DNA from: CAXXOK01 sp964497495
GTDB taxonomy: Bacteria > Bacillota > Clostridia > Christensenellales > Aristaeellaceae
Direction of reading: 5' to 3'
DNA length: 64,000 nt
Assembly: GCA_964497495.1 (NCBI GenBank)
Contig: CAZCCZ010000001.1
Location: 62,001 to 126,000, forward strand
Shown: in pieces, positions 41,944 to 50,153 of the stretch
Position numbering within the stretch: position 1 is the stretch's first letter
Layout: each line of letters opens with the position of its first letter
The notes under the pieces: model-generated
Databases searched by the model: none
Seen by the model: the letters and a program-made list of their open reading frames with translations, nothing else
What the model was told of the DNA's origin: nothing
Made by a program: the position numbers and the translations under genes

Positions 41944-42396
41944 ATGGATAAAGCGGAGAAAGCCGCCGCCTGTTTTAGGGACGGGTGCAATTGCTCCCAG
42001 GCGGTATTAACGGCATTTTGCGAAGAATACGGAATGGACAGAAAACTGGCTTTGAAAACGGCCTGCTCCTTCGGCGGCGGCATGGGGCACACGGGGCAGG
42101 TTTGCGGAGCCGTTTCGGGCGCGCTGCTGGTTCTGGGGTTGAAATACGGGCCGGACAACGCGGCGGATCAACAATCCAAAACCCGGAATTACCGGATCGT
42201 AAAGGATTTTGTAAACAGGTTCAAAGCGCTGAACAGCTCTACCAATTGCACCGAGCTGATCGGCTACGACCTGAGCGACGACGCCCAATTGACTTTGGCA
42301 AGGCAGGCGGACGTTTTTAAAATGAAATGCGGCCGCTACGTCAGCGACGCGGTAAGGCTTCTGACGGAAATGATTGCCGAATACGATAAGGCGTAG
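41944..42396 (+). CDS. C_GCAxxG_C_C family protein
   Basis: A 150-aa protein with the family cysteines in order: CNCSQAV, ACSFGGGMG, VCGAVSGALLVLGL, SSTNCTEL and MKCGRYV. The family (C_GCAxxG_C_C) is thought to be redox-related and bind a metal or cluster, but its biochemistry is unsettled. Preceded by GAGCGACGAT before ATG 41944. It is frequently beside metalloid or redox genes, consistent with its place between the thioredoxin-like protein and the second ArsR. Confidence 0.88.
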   Translation: MDKAEKAAACFRDGCNCSQAVLTAFCEEYGMDRKLALKTACSFGGGMGHTGQVCGAVSGALLVLGLKYGPDNAADQQSKTRNYRIVKDFVNRFKALNSSTNCTELIGYDLSDDAQLTLARQADVFKMKCGRYVSDAVRLLTEMIAEYDKA

Positions 42397-42448
42397 TTCC
42401 GTTCAAAAATTTTATAAAACCATTGTAGCAAATGGCTTTACGATCGTG

Positions 42449-42474
42449 TATAATATGCGTGTATGAGCATATGC
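42449..42474 (+). promoter_or_regulatory. -10 element and operator of arsR2-acr3
   Basis: TATAAT at 42449-42454, overlapping a dyad ATATGC (42453-42458)/GCATAT (42467-42472) of the kind ArsR proteins bind. No good -35 was found at the normal distance. Confidence 0.5.
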
Positions 42475-42497
42475 GGGTTAAGGAGTGATGAAAGAAG

Positions 42498-42851
42498 ATG
42501 ACCGAACTATTCAAAGCTTTGTCGGATGAAACCCGGCTCCGTATGCTGTCGCTTCTTCTGGACGGCGAGATGTGCGTATGTGAAATCGAAGATTGCCTCG
42601 GCTTAACGCAGTCGAACGCGTCAAGGCATCTCAACGCGCTGAAGAACGCGGGCCTTCTGTCCAGCAGCAGGCACGCGCAGTGGACGTATTACAGGTTGAG
42701 CGAGGGATTCCGTAATGAAAACGGAGGATTGGTCGGCTATCTGTCAGAGAAGTTAAAGGCTCTTCCGACCTACGAATGCGATAACCGGAAAAGGAATAAG
42801 TACGAACAGGCGGATCTGTGCGGCCAAAAAGGAGCGGATTGTAATGAGTAA
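42498..42851 (+). CDS. arsR: ArsR family arsenic regulator
   Basis: A 117-aa repressor. CVCEIEDCLGLTQSN closely matches the ELCVCDLC arsenic site of classical ArsR (Cys-x-Cys-x4-Cys), followed by the recognition helix SNASRHLNALKNAGLL. The C-terminus contains two more cysteines (ADLCGQKGADCNE). AAGGAGTG precedes ATG 42498. The gene overlaps acr3 by 8 bases and is expected to derepress arsenite export when As(III) binds. Confidence 0.92.
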   Translation: MTELFKALSDETRLRMLSLLLDGEMCVCEIEDCLGLTQSNASRHLNALKNAGLLSSSRHAQWTYYRLSEGFRNENGGLVGYLSEKLKALPTYECDNRKRNKYEQADLCGQKGADCNE

Positions 42852-43917
42852 GGGAAAAGGCACGGGCATCGGCTTTTTTGAAAAGTATCTGTCGCTTTGG
42901 GTAATCCTGTGCATGGTCGCGGGCGTGCTGATCGGCCGGTTCCTGCCCGGCATACCCGCATTTCTCGGGCGCTTCGAGTACGCGAACGTTTCCATTCCGA
43001 TCGCCGTCCTGATCTGGCTAATGATCTACCCCATGATGCTGAAAGTCGATTTTCAAAGCATCCGGGACGTCGGGAAAAACCCGAAGGGGCTGTTCGTTAC
43101 CTGGATTACCAACTGGCTCATCAAGCCCTTTACGATGTTCGGCATCGCGTGGCTGTTTTTCTTCGTAATCTTCAAGGCGTTCATACCGGAAACGCTCGCG
43201 CGGGACTATCTGGCGGGCGCGGTGCTGCTGGGCGCGGCGCCGTGCACGGCGATGGTGTTCGTATGGAGCCACCTGACGCACGGGAACCCGGCCTACACGG
43301 TGGTGCAGGTGGCGACGAACGACCTGATTATTCTGGTCGCCTTCACGCCCATCGTGAAGCTTCTGCTCGGCATCAGCGGCGTAACCATTCCGTGGGACAC
43401 GCTGATTCTTTCGGTCGTCCTGTTCGTTGTCGTACCGCTCGTCGGCGGGGTGCTGACGCGGAGGGCCGTCGTAAGGAAGCGCGGGCTTGCCTATTTTGAA
43501 AAGGGATTCATCCCGAAATTCGGCAACGTAACCACGATCGGGCTGCTGCTGACCCTTGTTATTATCTTCTCCTTCCAGGGCGACGTGATCCTGAACAACC
43601 CCCTGCACATCGTTTTGATCGCGGTACCGCTGATTCTTCAGACATTCCTGATTTTCTTCATCGCATATTTAGCCAGTAAAGCGTTGAAGTTGCCTTACGA
43701 TATCGCGGCGCCTGCCGGGATGATCGGCGCCTCCAATTTCTTCGAGTTGGCTGTCGCGGTGGCCATATCCCTTTTCGGGACCTCTTCACCCGCCGCGCTG
43801 GCGACCATCGTTGGGGTACTGACCGAGGTGCCGGTGATGCTGATTCTCGTAAGAATCGCCAACAACACGAAAGGATGGTTCGCGGCCTATGGAGCTTCAG
43901 GTCAGGGAAATGCTTGA
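42844..43917 (+). CDS. acr3: Arsenite efflux protein Acr3
   Basis: A 357-aa transporter with ten hydrophobic segments. LLGAAPCTAMVFVWSHL contains the conserved Cys of TM4 required for arsenite transport in Acr3, and GASNFFELAVAVAISLFG is the conserved TM9 stretch. It exports As(III) driven by the membrane potential or proton gradient. It overlaps the arsR2 stop and the start of the acetyltransferase gene, forming a tight arsR-acr3-acetyltransferase operon. Confidence 0.95.
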   Translation: MSKGKGTGIGFFEKYLSLWVILCMVAGVLIGRFLPGIPAFLGRFEYANVSIPIAVLIWLMIYPMMLKVDFQSIRDVGKNPKGLFVTWITNWLIKPFTMFGIAWLFFFVIFKAFIPETLARDYLAGAVLLGAAPCTAMVFVWSHLTHGNPAYTVVQVATNDLIILVAFTPIVKLLLGISGVTIPWDTLILSVVLFVVVPLVGGVLTRRAVVRKRGLAYFEKGFIPKFGNVTTIGLLLTLVIIFSFQGDVILNNPLHIVLIAVPLILQTFLIFFIAYLASKALKLPYDIAAPAGMIGASNFFELAVAVAISLFGTSSPAALATIVGVLTEVPVMLILVRIANNTKGWFAAYGASGQGNA

Positions 43918-44425
43918 GGGGGACTGGCCGGACGTAAGCAGGATTTATCAGGAGGGGATGGATACCGGCCTTGCGACGTTTCAGACGGAGTGCCCGGACT
44001 GGGAGGCCTGGAACGCTTCCCACCTGAAGGCGTGCCGTCTGGTGATCACCGATAAGGGTGAAATTGCTGGCTGGGCGGCCCTTTCCGCCGTATCGAGCCG
44101 CTGCGTGTACGCGGGCGTGGCGGAAATCAGTATTTACATCGGGGCGAAATACCGCGGCCGGGGCGCGGGAAAGGCGCTCCTCACGGAAATAATCCGCCGT
44201 TCCGAAGAAGACGGCTTCTGGACGCTTCAATCCGGCATCATGCAGGACAACGCGGCGAGTATCCGCCTGCACGAAAGCTGCGGGTTCCGGTTGGTGGGTT
44301 ACCGGGAGCGGATCGGCCGGGACCGTTCCGGCCTATGGCGGAACACCGTGTTGATGGAACGGCGCAGCGGCAGCGAGCGGTTCGGCTGCGGATGCGGCTC
44401 CGCGTGCGGCTGCGGTGGGAAATAA
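43889..44425 (+). CDS. GNAT acetyltransferase, ArsN-like, with Cys-rich tail
   Basis: A 178-aa GNAT enzyme of the phosphinothricin-acetyltransferase type (VSRIYQEGMDTGLATFQTE, ISIYIGAKYRGRGAGKALL with the acetyl-CoA loop RGRGAGKA, LHESCGFRLVGYRERIG). ArsN proteins in ars operons acetylate the arsenical antibiotic arsinothricin, so that is the best guess. ATG 43889 lies 29 bases inside acr3. The C-terminal tail GCGCGSACGCGGK adds five Cys not needed for GNAT activity and may bind As(III). Substrate assignment is inference. Confidence 0.85.
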   Translation: MELQVREMLEGDWPDVSRIYQEGMDTGLATFQTECPDWEAWNASHLKACRLVITDKGEIAGWAALSAVSSRCVYAGVAEISIYIGAKYRGRGAGKALLTEIIRRSEEDGFWTLQSGIMQDNAASIRLHESCGFRLVGYRERIGRDRSGLWRNTVLMERRSGSERFGCGCGSACGCGGK

Positions 44426-44461
44426 ACGGGAAACACGGCGAAAGGCGTCCGTGAAGGCGGT

Positions 44462-44497
44462 AAACGCCGGCGATCCGTAACGGACCGCCGGCGTTTT
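44462..44497. terminator. Bidirectional terminator
   Basis: AAACGCCGGCG (44462-44472)/CGCCGGCGTTT (44486-44496), then T. It separates the converging acetyltransferase and ATC-hydrolase-like genes. Confidence 0.85.
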
Positions 44498-44509
44498 GTG
44501 ATCCGCAGA

Positions 44510-45166
44510 TCATTTACGGCCGACAAACCCCTTTTCCGGGGCCCACTCGCAGCGGCCTTCCAACTGATAATGGCAGTTGCAGCAATCGTCCCCGTCGGCA
44601 AGCGTTTTCGTGCGCTGAAAACCGTTGCCCATAAGCCACGAGAACAGGTAATCCATGCGGCAGATGCCGGGAAGCATCGCTTCCGCCCCGTGCTCGGCGG
44701 CAAACCGCCTCATGGCGCAGCGGGTGATGTCGATCTCAAAGGCGTTGCGGTCGGTTTCCCGGTAGCGGATCGTCCAATCCCACGGGTGCAGTTCCCCCCG
44801 CCGCTGACGTTCGATGTGCGCGGACGCCTTCTTGCGGAAGCCGGAGAAGTAGGCGCGGCCGACCGCGTGTAAGAAGGGCCGGGGAACGAGCCTCGCGAGA
44901 CGCTCGTTGAGCAACCAGACGACCGCGTCGGATTCCGCGCGGCTCACGCCCATTTTTGCGAGCGCCAGATACCATGCGGCGTAGGCGGGTACGAACTGGA
45001 AATTGAAAGCGAACAGGCTGCCGCCGAGGTCGGGAAGCTGCGGCGCCAGGATACGGAAAAGGGCATCGGAACAGAGGCGGAAGCGAAGCCAGAACGCACC
45101 CCCGTATTTCGCCGTAACCGGCTTTCTTCCGCGCGCCATCGCCAAACGGTAAATCAGCGTTTTCAA
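44510..45166 (-). CDS. L-2-amino-thiazoline-4-carboxylic acid hydrolase-like protein
   Basis: A 218-aa protein resembling the ATC hydrolase family (PF14196-like). The C-terminal conserved block reads CRMDYLFSWLMGNGFQRTKTLADGDDCCNCHYQLEG. ATC hydrolase opens the thiazoline ring to give N-carbamoyl-cysteine in Pseudomonas, but many gut Clostridia members sit in unrelated operons. It overlaps the end of the P-type ATPase gene by 4 bases and is therefore co-translated with it. A role in thiol or metal chemistry is possible; the true substrate is not known. Confidence 0.75.
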   Translation of the reverse strand: MKTLIYRLAMARGRKPVTAKYGGAFWLRFRLCSDALFRILAPQLPDLGGSLFAFNFQFVPAYAAWYLALAKMGVSRAESDAVVWLLNERLARLVPRPFLHAVGRAYFSGFRKKASAHIERQRRGELHPWDWTIRYRETDRNAFEIDITRCAMRRFAAEHGAEAMLPGICRMDYLFSWLMGNGFQRTKTLADGDDCCNCHYQLEGRCEWAPEKGFVGRK

Positions 45167-47688
45167 GCGGGATGCTTCCTCCTTACGATCAACTTAACAA
45201 CTTCGTACCAGAGCGTGGAAACCAGCGCCATGCCCAGCACCGTAAGCAGCTGCGCGGCGCTAAGCGGGGCGAGCCGGAGCACGCCGTGAAGCGGCGTATA
45301 CAGGATTGCGGCCAGCCCGGCGAGCGTCAGCAGGTTGACGGCCCACATCACCTTGTCTTTGGCGAGGCGACGCGAGGTATGAAAGATCGAATCCAGCCCG
45401 GAGGCATTTACCTGTACCAGCAGAAGATTGGCCAGCATCACGACGCCCAGGCCCATGGCCCGCGCCACGGGCGCGTTCGCCGGGTCGCCCGCCAGCGTCC
45501 ACAGGTATGTCCCGAACGCCGCGGCGAACATCGCCAGCCCCTGCGCCAGGCTCTTAAACAGCAAGCGCTTCGTCAAAATCGGTTCCTTCGGGTCGCGGGG
45601 CGCGCGTTCCATCACGTTTTCTTCCGCAGGCTGCCGTTCCAGCACCACGGAGCACGTGGGGTCGATAATCAGTTCCAGCAGCACCACGTGCAGGGGCAGC
45701 AGGAACAACGCGTCCGGCGAGATGCCAAGCAGCGGCGCCAGCAGCGAGGAAAGCGCGATGGGGATATGAATGGCGAACACGTAGCCGATCGCCTTCCGAA
45801 TATTGTCGTAGATACGGCGGCCGTCCCGCACCGTATCGACGATCGTGGTAAAGTTGTCGTCCATCAGAATCAGGTCGGCCGCCTCGCGGCTGACCTCGCT
45901 GCCTCGTTTACCCATGGCGATGCCGATGTCCGCGTACTTCAGCGCGGGCGCGTCGTTCACGCCGTCTCCGGTCATGGCGACGATCTCGCCGTTGTCCCGG
46001 AAGGCTTTGACGATGCGCATTTTATGTTCGGGGATCACGCGGCTGAAGATGCTTACGGTTTTCACCTTTTGGCGAAGTTCTTCGTCGGTCATGTTGACCA
46101 GCGCGTCCGCCGTAATGATGTTTTCCGCGCCCGGGATGCCGATCTTTCGCGCGATCGCGGAGGCGGTTACGCCGTTGTCGCCGGTAATCATCACCACGCG
46201 GATGCCCGCGCGGTTGCACTGCGCGATGTCGCGCGCCACGCCCTTCCGGGGCGGATCCGCAAGGCCGACCAGGCCCAGGAATTCCAAACGGCAATCCGTC
46301 AGCTTTTCGGGGATCGCTCCTTCATCCGCCAGCTTCATGCGCCCCACGGCGATCACGCGCAGGCCCTCTTTGCCCATTTTGAGCAGCGTATGGCCCGCGG
46401 TTTCGCGCTCCTCCGCCGTCATGTCGCACAACGGCAGAATGCGTTCGGGCGATCCTTTGGCGGCCACGAACAGCTTCCCGTTCCTCCGCCATACGTGGCC
46501 CATCATCTTCAGTTCGTTCGTAAAGGCGTATTCGCCGACCAGCTCGCCCGAAAACAGATGCGCCTTCGTGATGCCCATACCATCGCAGAAGGCCAGCATG
46601 GCCTTCTCCATGGGGTCGTACGCGTCCGTTTCGCAGCCGAGGCCCATCGTTTCGCACAGGGCGTGTTCGTCGCCGTCCGGCGCCCAGGTTTCCTGCACCG
46701 TCATCTGGTTCATCGTGATGGTGCCCGTTTTATCCACGCAAAGCACGCTGACGGCGCCCAGCGTTTCCACCGAGGGAAGCTTGCGTACCAGCGAGTTTTT
46801 CTTGGCCAGCCGCCACGCGCCCATGGAAAGGAACACCGTCAGGATCACCGGGAATTCCTCGGGAATCATGGCCATCGCGAGCGTGATGCCGGACAGCACG
46901 CTTTCGATCAGGCGCGCCCCCGGCGCGTGATCGGGTATGTTCAGGTACGTTACCGCGCCGACCAGCGCGAAAAGTACCGCCGCGATTCCCGCGCAGGTTT
47001 TCACCAGACGGCCGGTCTGCTTCTGCAGCGGCGTGGGTTCGGACGGCGCCGCGGCGACGTTCACGCCGATCTTGCCGTATTCCGTGGTCGCGCCTGTTTT
47101 TTCCACCCGGACCATCGCGGTACCCTGCGTAACCAGCGTGCCCGCGTAGCAATAGTCCCTGCGCCAGTAATCGGCGGAGGGTTCCACGGCGTCCGCGGTG
47201 GTCTTCCACACGCCTTCGGCCTCGCCGGTCAGCGAGCTTTCGTCCACGCACAGATCGCTGCATTTCAACACCGTGCCGTCCGCGGGGATCTTAACGCCTT
47301 CGGACAACAGCAGGATGTCGCCCGGCACCAGATCGATACTGGCGATTTCCCGCTCCGTCCCGTCGCGGATCACCCGCGCGCGCGGGGCGGACAAGTCCCG
47401 GAGCGCGTTTAACGTCTTGTCCGTTTTCCATTCCTGAATCACGTCGATGGAGATGACGCCGAGCACGAAAACCAGCATGATCGCGCCGTCGCGCGGCTCG
47501 CCCAGAACGAAGTAAATCAGCGCGGCGACGAGGAGCAGCAGAAACATGGGCTCCGCCAGAATATGCAGCACCTTGCGCGCGAAGCCCATTTTCTTTTGCG
47601 GCGTCAGTTCGTTGCGGCCGTACTCCGCCAGCCGCCGTTTCGCCTGTTCGCTTGTCAATCCAACCGTGGGAAACCCTGTGTTTGTCAT
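45163..47688 (-). CDS. P-type cation-transporting ATPase (P2-like)
   Basis: An 841-aa pump. The N-terminus has the cation ATPase N domain (GLTSEQAKRRLAEYGRNEL). The A-domain has SLTGE at 152-156; the TM4 motif is PEEFP (276-280) instead of the PEGLP of SERCA-type calcium pumps. The phosphorylation site is D319 in CVDKTGT; MTGDGVNDAPALKYADIGIAMG is the hinge. GGAGG precedes ATG 47688. The family suggests calcium or manganese export, but the changed TM4 motif makes the ion uncertain. Its mRNA begins with a leader that can form a terminator or an antiterminator. Confidence 0.9.
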   Translation of the reverse strand: MTNTGFPTVGLTSEQAKRRLAEYGRNELTPQKKMGFARKVLHILAEPMFLLLLVAALIYFVLGEPRDGAIMLVFVLGVISIDVIQEWKTDKTLNALRDLSAPRARVIRDGTEREIASIDLVPGDILLLSEGVKIPADGTVLKCSDLCVDESSLTGEAEGVWKTTADAVEPSADYWRRDYCYAGTLVTQGTAMVRVEKTGATTEYGKIGVNVAAAPSEPTPLQKQTGRLVKTCAGIAAVLFALVGAVTYLNIPDHAPGARLIESVLSGITLAMAMIPEEFPVILTVFLSMGAWRLAKKNSLVRKLPSVETLGAVSVLCVDKTGTITMNQMTVQETWAPDGDEHALCETMGLGCETDAYDPMEKAMLAFCDGMGITKAHLFSGELVGEYAFTNELKMMGHVWRRNGKLFVAAKGSPERILPLCDMTAEERETAGHTLLKMGKEGLRVIAVGRMKLADEGAIPEKLTDCRLEFLGLVGLADPPRKGVARDIAQCNRAGIRVVMITGDNGVTASAIARKIGIPGAENIITADALVNMTDEELRQKVKTVSIFSRVIPEHKMRIVKAFRDNGEIVAMTGDGVNDAPALKYADIGIAMGKRGSEVSREAADLILMDDNFTTIVDTVRDGRRIYDNIRKAIGYVFAIHIPIALSSLLAPLLGISPDALFLLPLHVVLLELIIDPTCSVVLERQPAEENVMERAPRDPKEPILTKRLLFKSLAQGLAMFAAAFGTYLWTLAGDPANAPVARAMGLGVVMLANLLLVQVNASGLDSIFHTSRRLAKDKVMWAVNLLTLAGLAAILYTPLHGVLRLAPLSAAQLLTVLGMALVSTLWYEVVKLIVRRKHPA

Positions 47689-47759
47689 AGAAATCCTCCA
47701 ACTGCCGCATGGGCATCAGTCGTTCTATGGCACTACATACGCGGGTTCCATGAATGTGG

Positions 47760-47821
47760 ATATAAATAAACACATCCGCGGAACAATCACTGTCCCGCGG
47801 ATGTGCGTTTGATGCATCCGC
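47760..47821 (-). promoter_or_regulatory. Attenuator (terminator/antiterminator) in the P-type ATPase leader
   Basis: Minus-strand reading: GCGGATG (47821-47815) can pair with CATCCGC (47803-47797) as an antiterminator. The alternative is a terminator, CACATCCGCGG (47805-47795)/CCGCGGATGTG (47781-47771), followed by TTTATTTATA. The two structures exclude one another, the layout of a riboswitch or protein-controlled attenuator. I could not match the upstream part (47822-47945) to a known aptamer. Confidence 0.65.
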
Positions 47822-47951
47822 TGCCGTCCTTACGGCCCAGCCCCACGAACCCCCGACGATCCAGTGGTTCATCGCCTGCTCAGATTGTACTGTTGATCGC
47901 GCATTCTCTCGCTCGGGAGGGAACGGTTTGCAGTGCAAAGAGACAAGCAAT

Positions 47952-47980
47952 TATATATCAGAATCAGGCGTGGTTGTCAA
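47952..47980 (-). promoter_or_regulatory. Promoter of the P-type ATPase leader
   Basis: Minus strand: TTGACA (47980-47975), 17-bp spacer, TATATA (47957-47952); TATAAT at 47955-47950 with a 19-bp spacer is an alternative. Gives a 5' leader of about 255 bases. Confidence 0.75.
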
Positions 47981-48001
47981 GCTTTTTTTGTTTATCGGGT
48001 G

Positions 48002-48487
48002 TTACGGCCTGTTGGAAGTCGCACCCGAGGTGGCGTCGCCGCCGTTCCCCCCGCCGGAAGGCGCTGTGCTCCGGGCGGAATACGCCGCGGCCGCGCTGCT
48101 GAACAGCAACTGCTGGTCCGCCACAGACGCTTCGCCGTCCGCCGTAAGCCCGTTTGCCTTCTCGAAGGCGCGCATGGCGGTGTACGTTCCGTTGCCGTAT
48201 TGGCTGACGATCTCCTTCTGATAGTAGCCGAGCTCGGCCAGCCGCGTTTGCAACGCCGTCACCTCGTAACCGGTGTCGCCTTTGCCCAGCGCCACGTACG
48301 GGTAATTACCGTTTTCCCGCAGCAGGTCGCCCAACTGATACCACTGTTGCAACAGTTCCTCAGGCGTATACGCGGCCGCGGGGTTTGCCGCGTCGCCCGC
48401 GGGGGCCGTAGCCTCGGCCAAAGCAGGCGCGGAGAGCGCGAGCGCCGCTACCAGCAGGATAACGGCGACGCTTCGTTTCTTGAACAT
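48002..48487 (-). CDS. Secreted peptidoglycan-binding domain protein
   Basis: A 161-aa precursor with a signal peptide (residues 1-24, FKKRSVAVILLVAALALSA, cleavage near ALAEA). Residues about 68-125 form a PG_binding_1 domain (GDTGYEVTALQTRLAELGYY, NGTYTAMRAFEKANGLTADGEAS). A Gly/Ser-rich tail follows. No catalytic domain is attached. It would bind the cell wall outside the membrane. It has no obvious functional link with the P-type ATPase, which has its own promoter. Confidence 0.87.
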   Translation of the reverse strand: MFKKRSVAVILLVAALALSAPALAEATAPAGDAANPAAAYTPEELLQQWYQLGDLLRENGNYPYVALGKGDTGYEVTALQTRLAELGYYQKEIVSQYGNGTYTAMRAFEKANGLTADGEASVADQQLLFSSAAAAYSARSTAPSGGGNGGDATSGATSNRP

Positions 48488-48625
48488 TTTCGTATCTCCT
48501 TTGCTGAACCGTACGGATCATCGGTACGGTACGCATCCTTTTTACCCGTTTCCCGTCCGCGCGAACCGCGCGGCCTATATTTTTACATCCGGCGTTTTCA
48601 ACTGTTCTTTTTTAAGAAAAAGTGT

Positions 48626-48654
48626 TTGACATCATCGTATATTTACGATATGCT
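48626..48654 (+). promoter_or_regulatory. Promoter with ArsR operator (first copy)
   Basis: TTGACA (48626-48631), 17-bp spacer, TATGCT (48649-48654). The perfect palindrome ATCGTA-tatt-TACGAT (48634-48649) fills the spacer, so a bound dimer would block RNA polymerase. Confidence 0.8.
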
Positions 48655-48677
48655 ATGTGTGCAAGGAGGTGGTGCCT

Positions 48678-48986
48678 GTGGAAATGGACGCGATCTGCAA
48701 CGCGCTTGGCAATAAAACGCGCTATCAGCTGGTCAAGGCCATGAAGGATCAAACGATCCAAACCTGCTGCAACAAGATCGAATTTTTTGAAAACGGGGTG
48801 AGCGTGGGAGACGTGGTGAACTTCACCGGCCTTGCGCAATCCACCGTGTCGCAACACCTGGCGGTGCTGCTGGAGGCGGGCCTGATCCGAAGGGAAAAAC
48901 GCGAACAGTGGAGCTGCTACTTTCTCAACCGCTCCGTGCTGGACGAATACCTGAATCGGCTGCGGGAAGACCTGCAATCGGGTTGA
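48678..48986 (+). CDS. ArsR family metalloregulator
   Basis: A 102-aa winged-helix repressor (ICNALGNKTRYQLVKAM, recognition helix AQSTVSQHLAVLLEAGLIRREK). Candidate metal ligands are the CC pair in IQTCCNKIEFFENG and the C in WSCYF; this differs from the classical ArsR site. GTG 48678, seven bases after AAGGAGGT, is preferred to earlier GTG codons or ATG 48684. The identical 16-bp palindromes at 48634 and 49007 make it the likely repressor of itself and of the permease gene downstream. Confidence 0.88.
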   Translation: MEMDAICNALGNKTRYQLVKAMKDQTIQTCCNKIEFFENGVSVGDVVNFTGLAQSTVSQHLAVLLEAGLIRREKREQWSCYFLNRSVLDEYLNRLREDLQSG

Positions 48987-49006
48987 GTTTCTTTTTGCAC
49001 TAATAT

Positions 49007-49022
49007 ATCGTATATTTACGAT
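49007..49022 (+). promoter_or_regulatory. ArsR operator (second, identical copy)
   Basis: ATCGTATATTTACGAT, identical to 48634-48649, placed about 30 bases before the permease start. A further TTTACGAT follows at 49022-49029. Confidence 0.8.
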
Positions 49023-49051
49023 TTACGATCTAATTATAAGGAGATGCCCTT

Positions 49052-50143
49052 ATGAACGAAGCGCTTGCCTGGCTCGGAAACCTTTTATACGGAATGGTTA
49101 CGACCGTCCTGAAAACCCTGGCCCACAACGGTTGGGTGCTGGCCGTATCCGTCGCGACGGCCGTCGCGTTGAAGACGTACGTCAACACGGAAAAGCTGAG
49201 CCGATACCTGACCGGCAAAACGAAGGTTCCCATCTTCCTGAGCGTTCTCGTGGGCGCGTTTACGCCCTTCTGTGCCTGCGGCACCATGGCGGTCGTCGTC
49301 GGGATGCTGACGACCGTGCTGCCCTGGGGACCTATTATGGCGTTTCTGACGTCGTCGCCGCTCATGAGCCCGGACGGGTTCCTGATGCTGTCCGGTATCA
49401 TCGGCCTCCGGTTCGCCGTTACCCTGACCGCGGCATCCCTGATGATCGGGCTTCTTTCCGGTTTCACCACGCAGTGGATCGAACGGCATACCGGGTACCT
49501 GCGGGGACAGGCACGCTACGCCGCGCCTGAAAAGCCTTCCCCCTGCGCCTGCGGGAAGCCGTCCGCCTGTGCCTACGGGACGCCCGCCCCGGCGGCCCCG
49601 GTTGCCGCGGCCTGCTCCTGCTCGAAAACACCCCGTACTTCGGCCGGGTGCGCCTGCCTGCCGCCCGCGAAAGCGGGAGGACGGAACAGGCTTGCGGCGG
49701 CCGCCCGTCGATTTTCATCCAAGGCAAGGCTTGGCGAGTTGCTGCGCAACCTGGTCAACCTCGGCCTGAAACAGATATTGCTGTACTTCAGCCTGTTCGT
49801 TGCCGTCGGGTATCTGGTAAACACGTTCGTGCCCATGTCCATCGTATCCGCACTGTTTGGCGCGAATAGCGCGGCGGCCGTGCCGCTGGCCTCGCTGATC
49901 GGCCTGCCGCTGTATCTGACCACCGAGTCCAGCATTCCGCTGATTCAATCGCTTCTCCGGAGCGGCGCAAGCGAAGGCGCGATGATGGCGTTCATCATTT
50001 CGGGATCGGCGACCAGCGCCTGGGTTATCGCGGGGCTGACGACGTTTATGAAGAGAAAGGCGCTGGGCCTCTATGTGGCGTTCATCCTGCTGGGCAGCAT
50101 CGCAACGGGTTATCTGTACGATCTGGCGCTCACTCTGCTGTAA
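49052..50143 (+). CDS. Permease of the DUF318/SO_0444 family with Cys-rich linker
   Basis: A 363-aa membrane protein with about eight TM segments in two halves. The first half has PFCACGTMAVVVGML and FLTSSPLMSPDGFLM; the second has GLPLYLTTESSIPLIQSLL. The loop between them (about residues 155-215) contains CACGKPSACAYG, ACSCSKT and CACLPP, a potential metal-binding linker. AAGGAGATG precedes ATG 49052. The family is linked to export of copper, zinc or organoarsenicals. The ArsR encoded upstream and its operator indicate metal control. Confidence 0.87.
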   Translation: MNEALAWLGNLLYGMVTTVLKTLAHNGWVLAVSVATAVALKTYVNTEKLSRYLTGKTKVPIFLSVLVGAFTPFCACGTMAVVVGMLTTVLPWGPIMAFLTSSPLMSPDGFLMLSGIIGLRFAVTLTAASLMIGLLSGFTTQWIERHTGYLRGQARYAAPEKPSPCACGKPSACAYGTPAPAAPVAAACSCSKTPRTSAGCACLPPAKAGGRNRLAAAARRFSSKARLGELLRNLVNLGLKQILLYFSLFVAVGYLVNTFVPMSIVSALFGANSAAAVPLASLIGLPLYLTTESSIPLIQSLLRSGASEGAMMAFIISGSATSAWVIAGLTTFMKRKALGLYVAFILLGSIATGYLYDLALTLL

Positions 50144-50153
50144 AACACGGCGG

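Noticed and set aside
45172..47412. 746-codon open frame on the plus strand
   Set aside because: It is the exact antisense shadow of the P-type ATPase, whose motifs are intact; the frame is His/Arg-rich with no domains.
47771..47805. NiCo riboswitch, suggested by GGGACAGT in the P-type ATPase leader
   Set aside because: The bases belong to the terminator stem-loop and occur once; the repeated NiCo core is absent.
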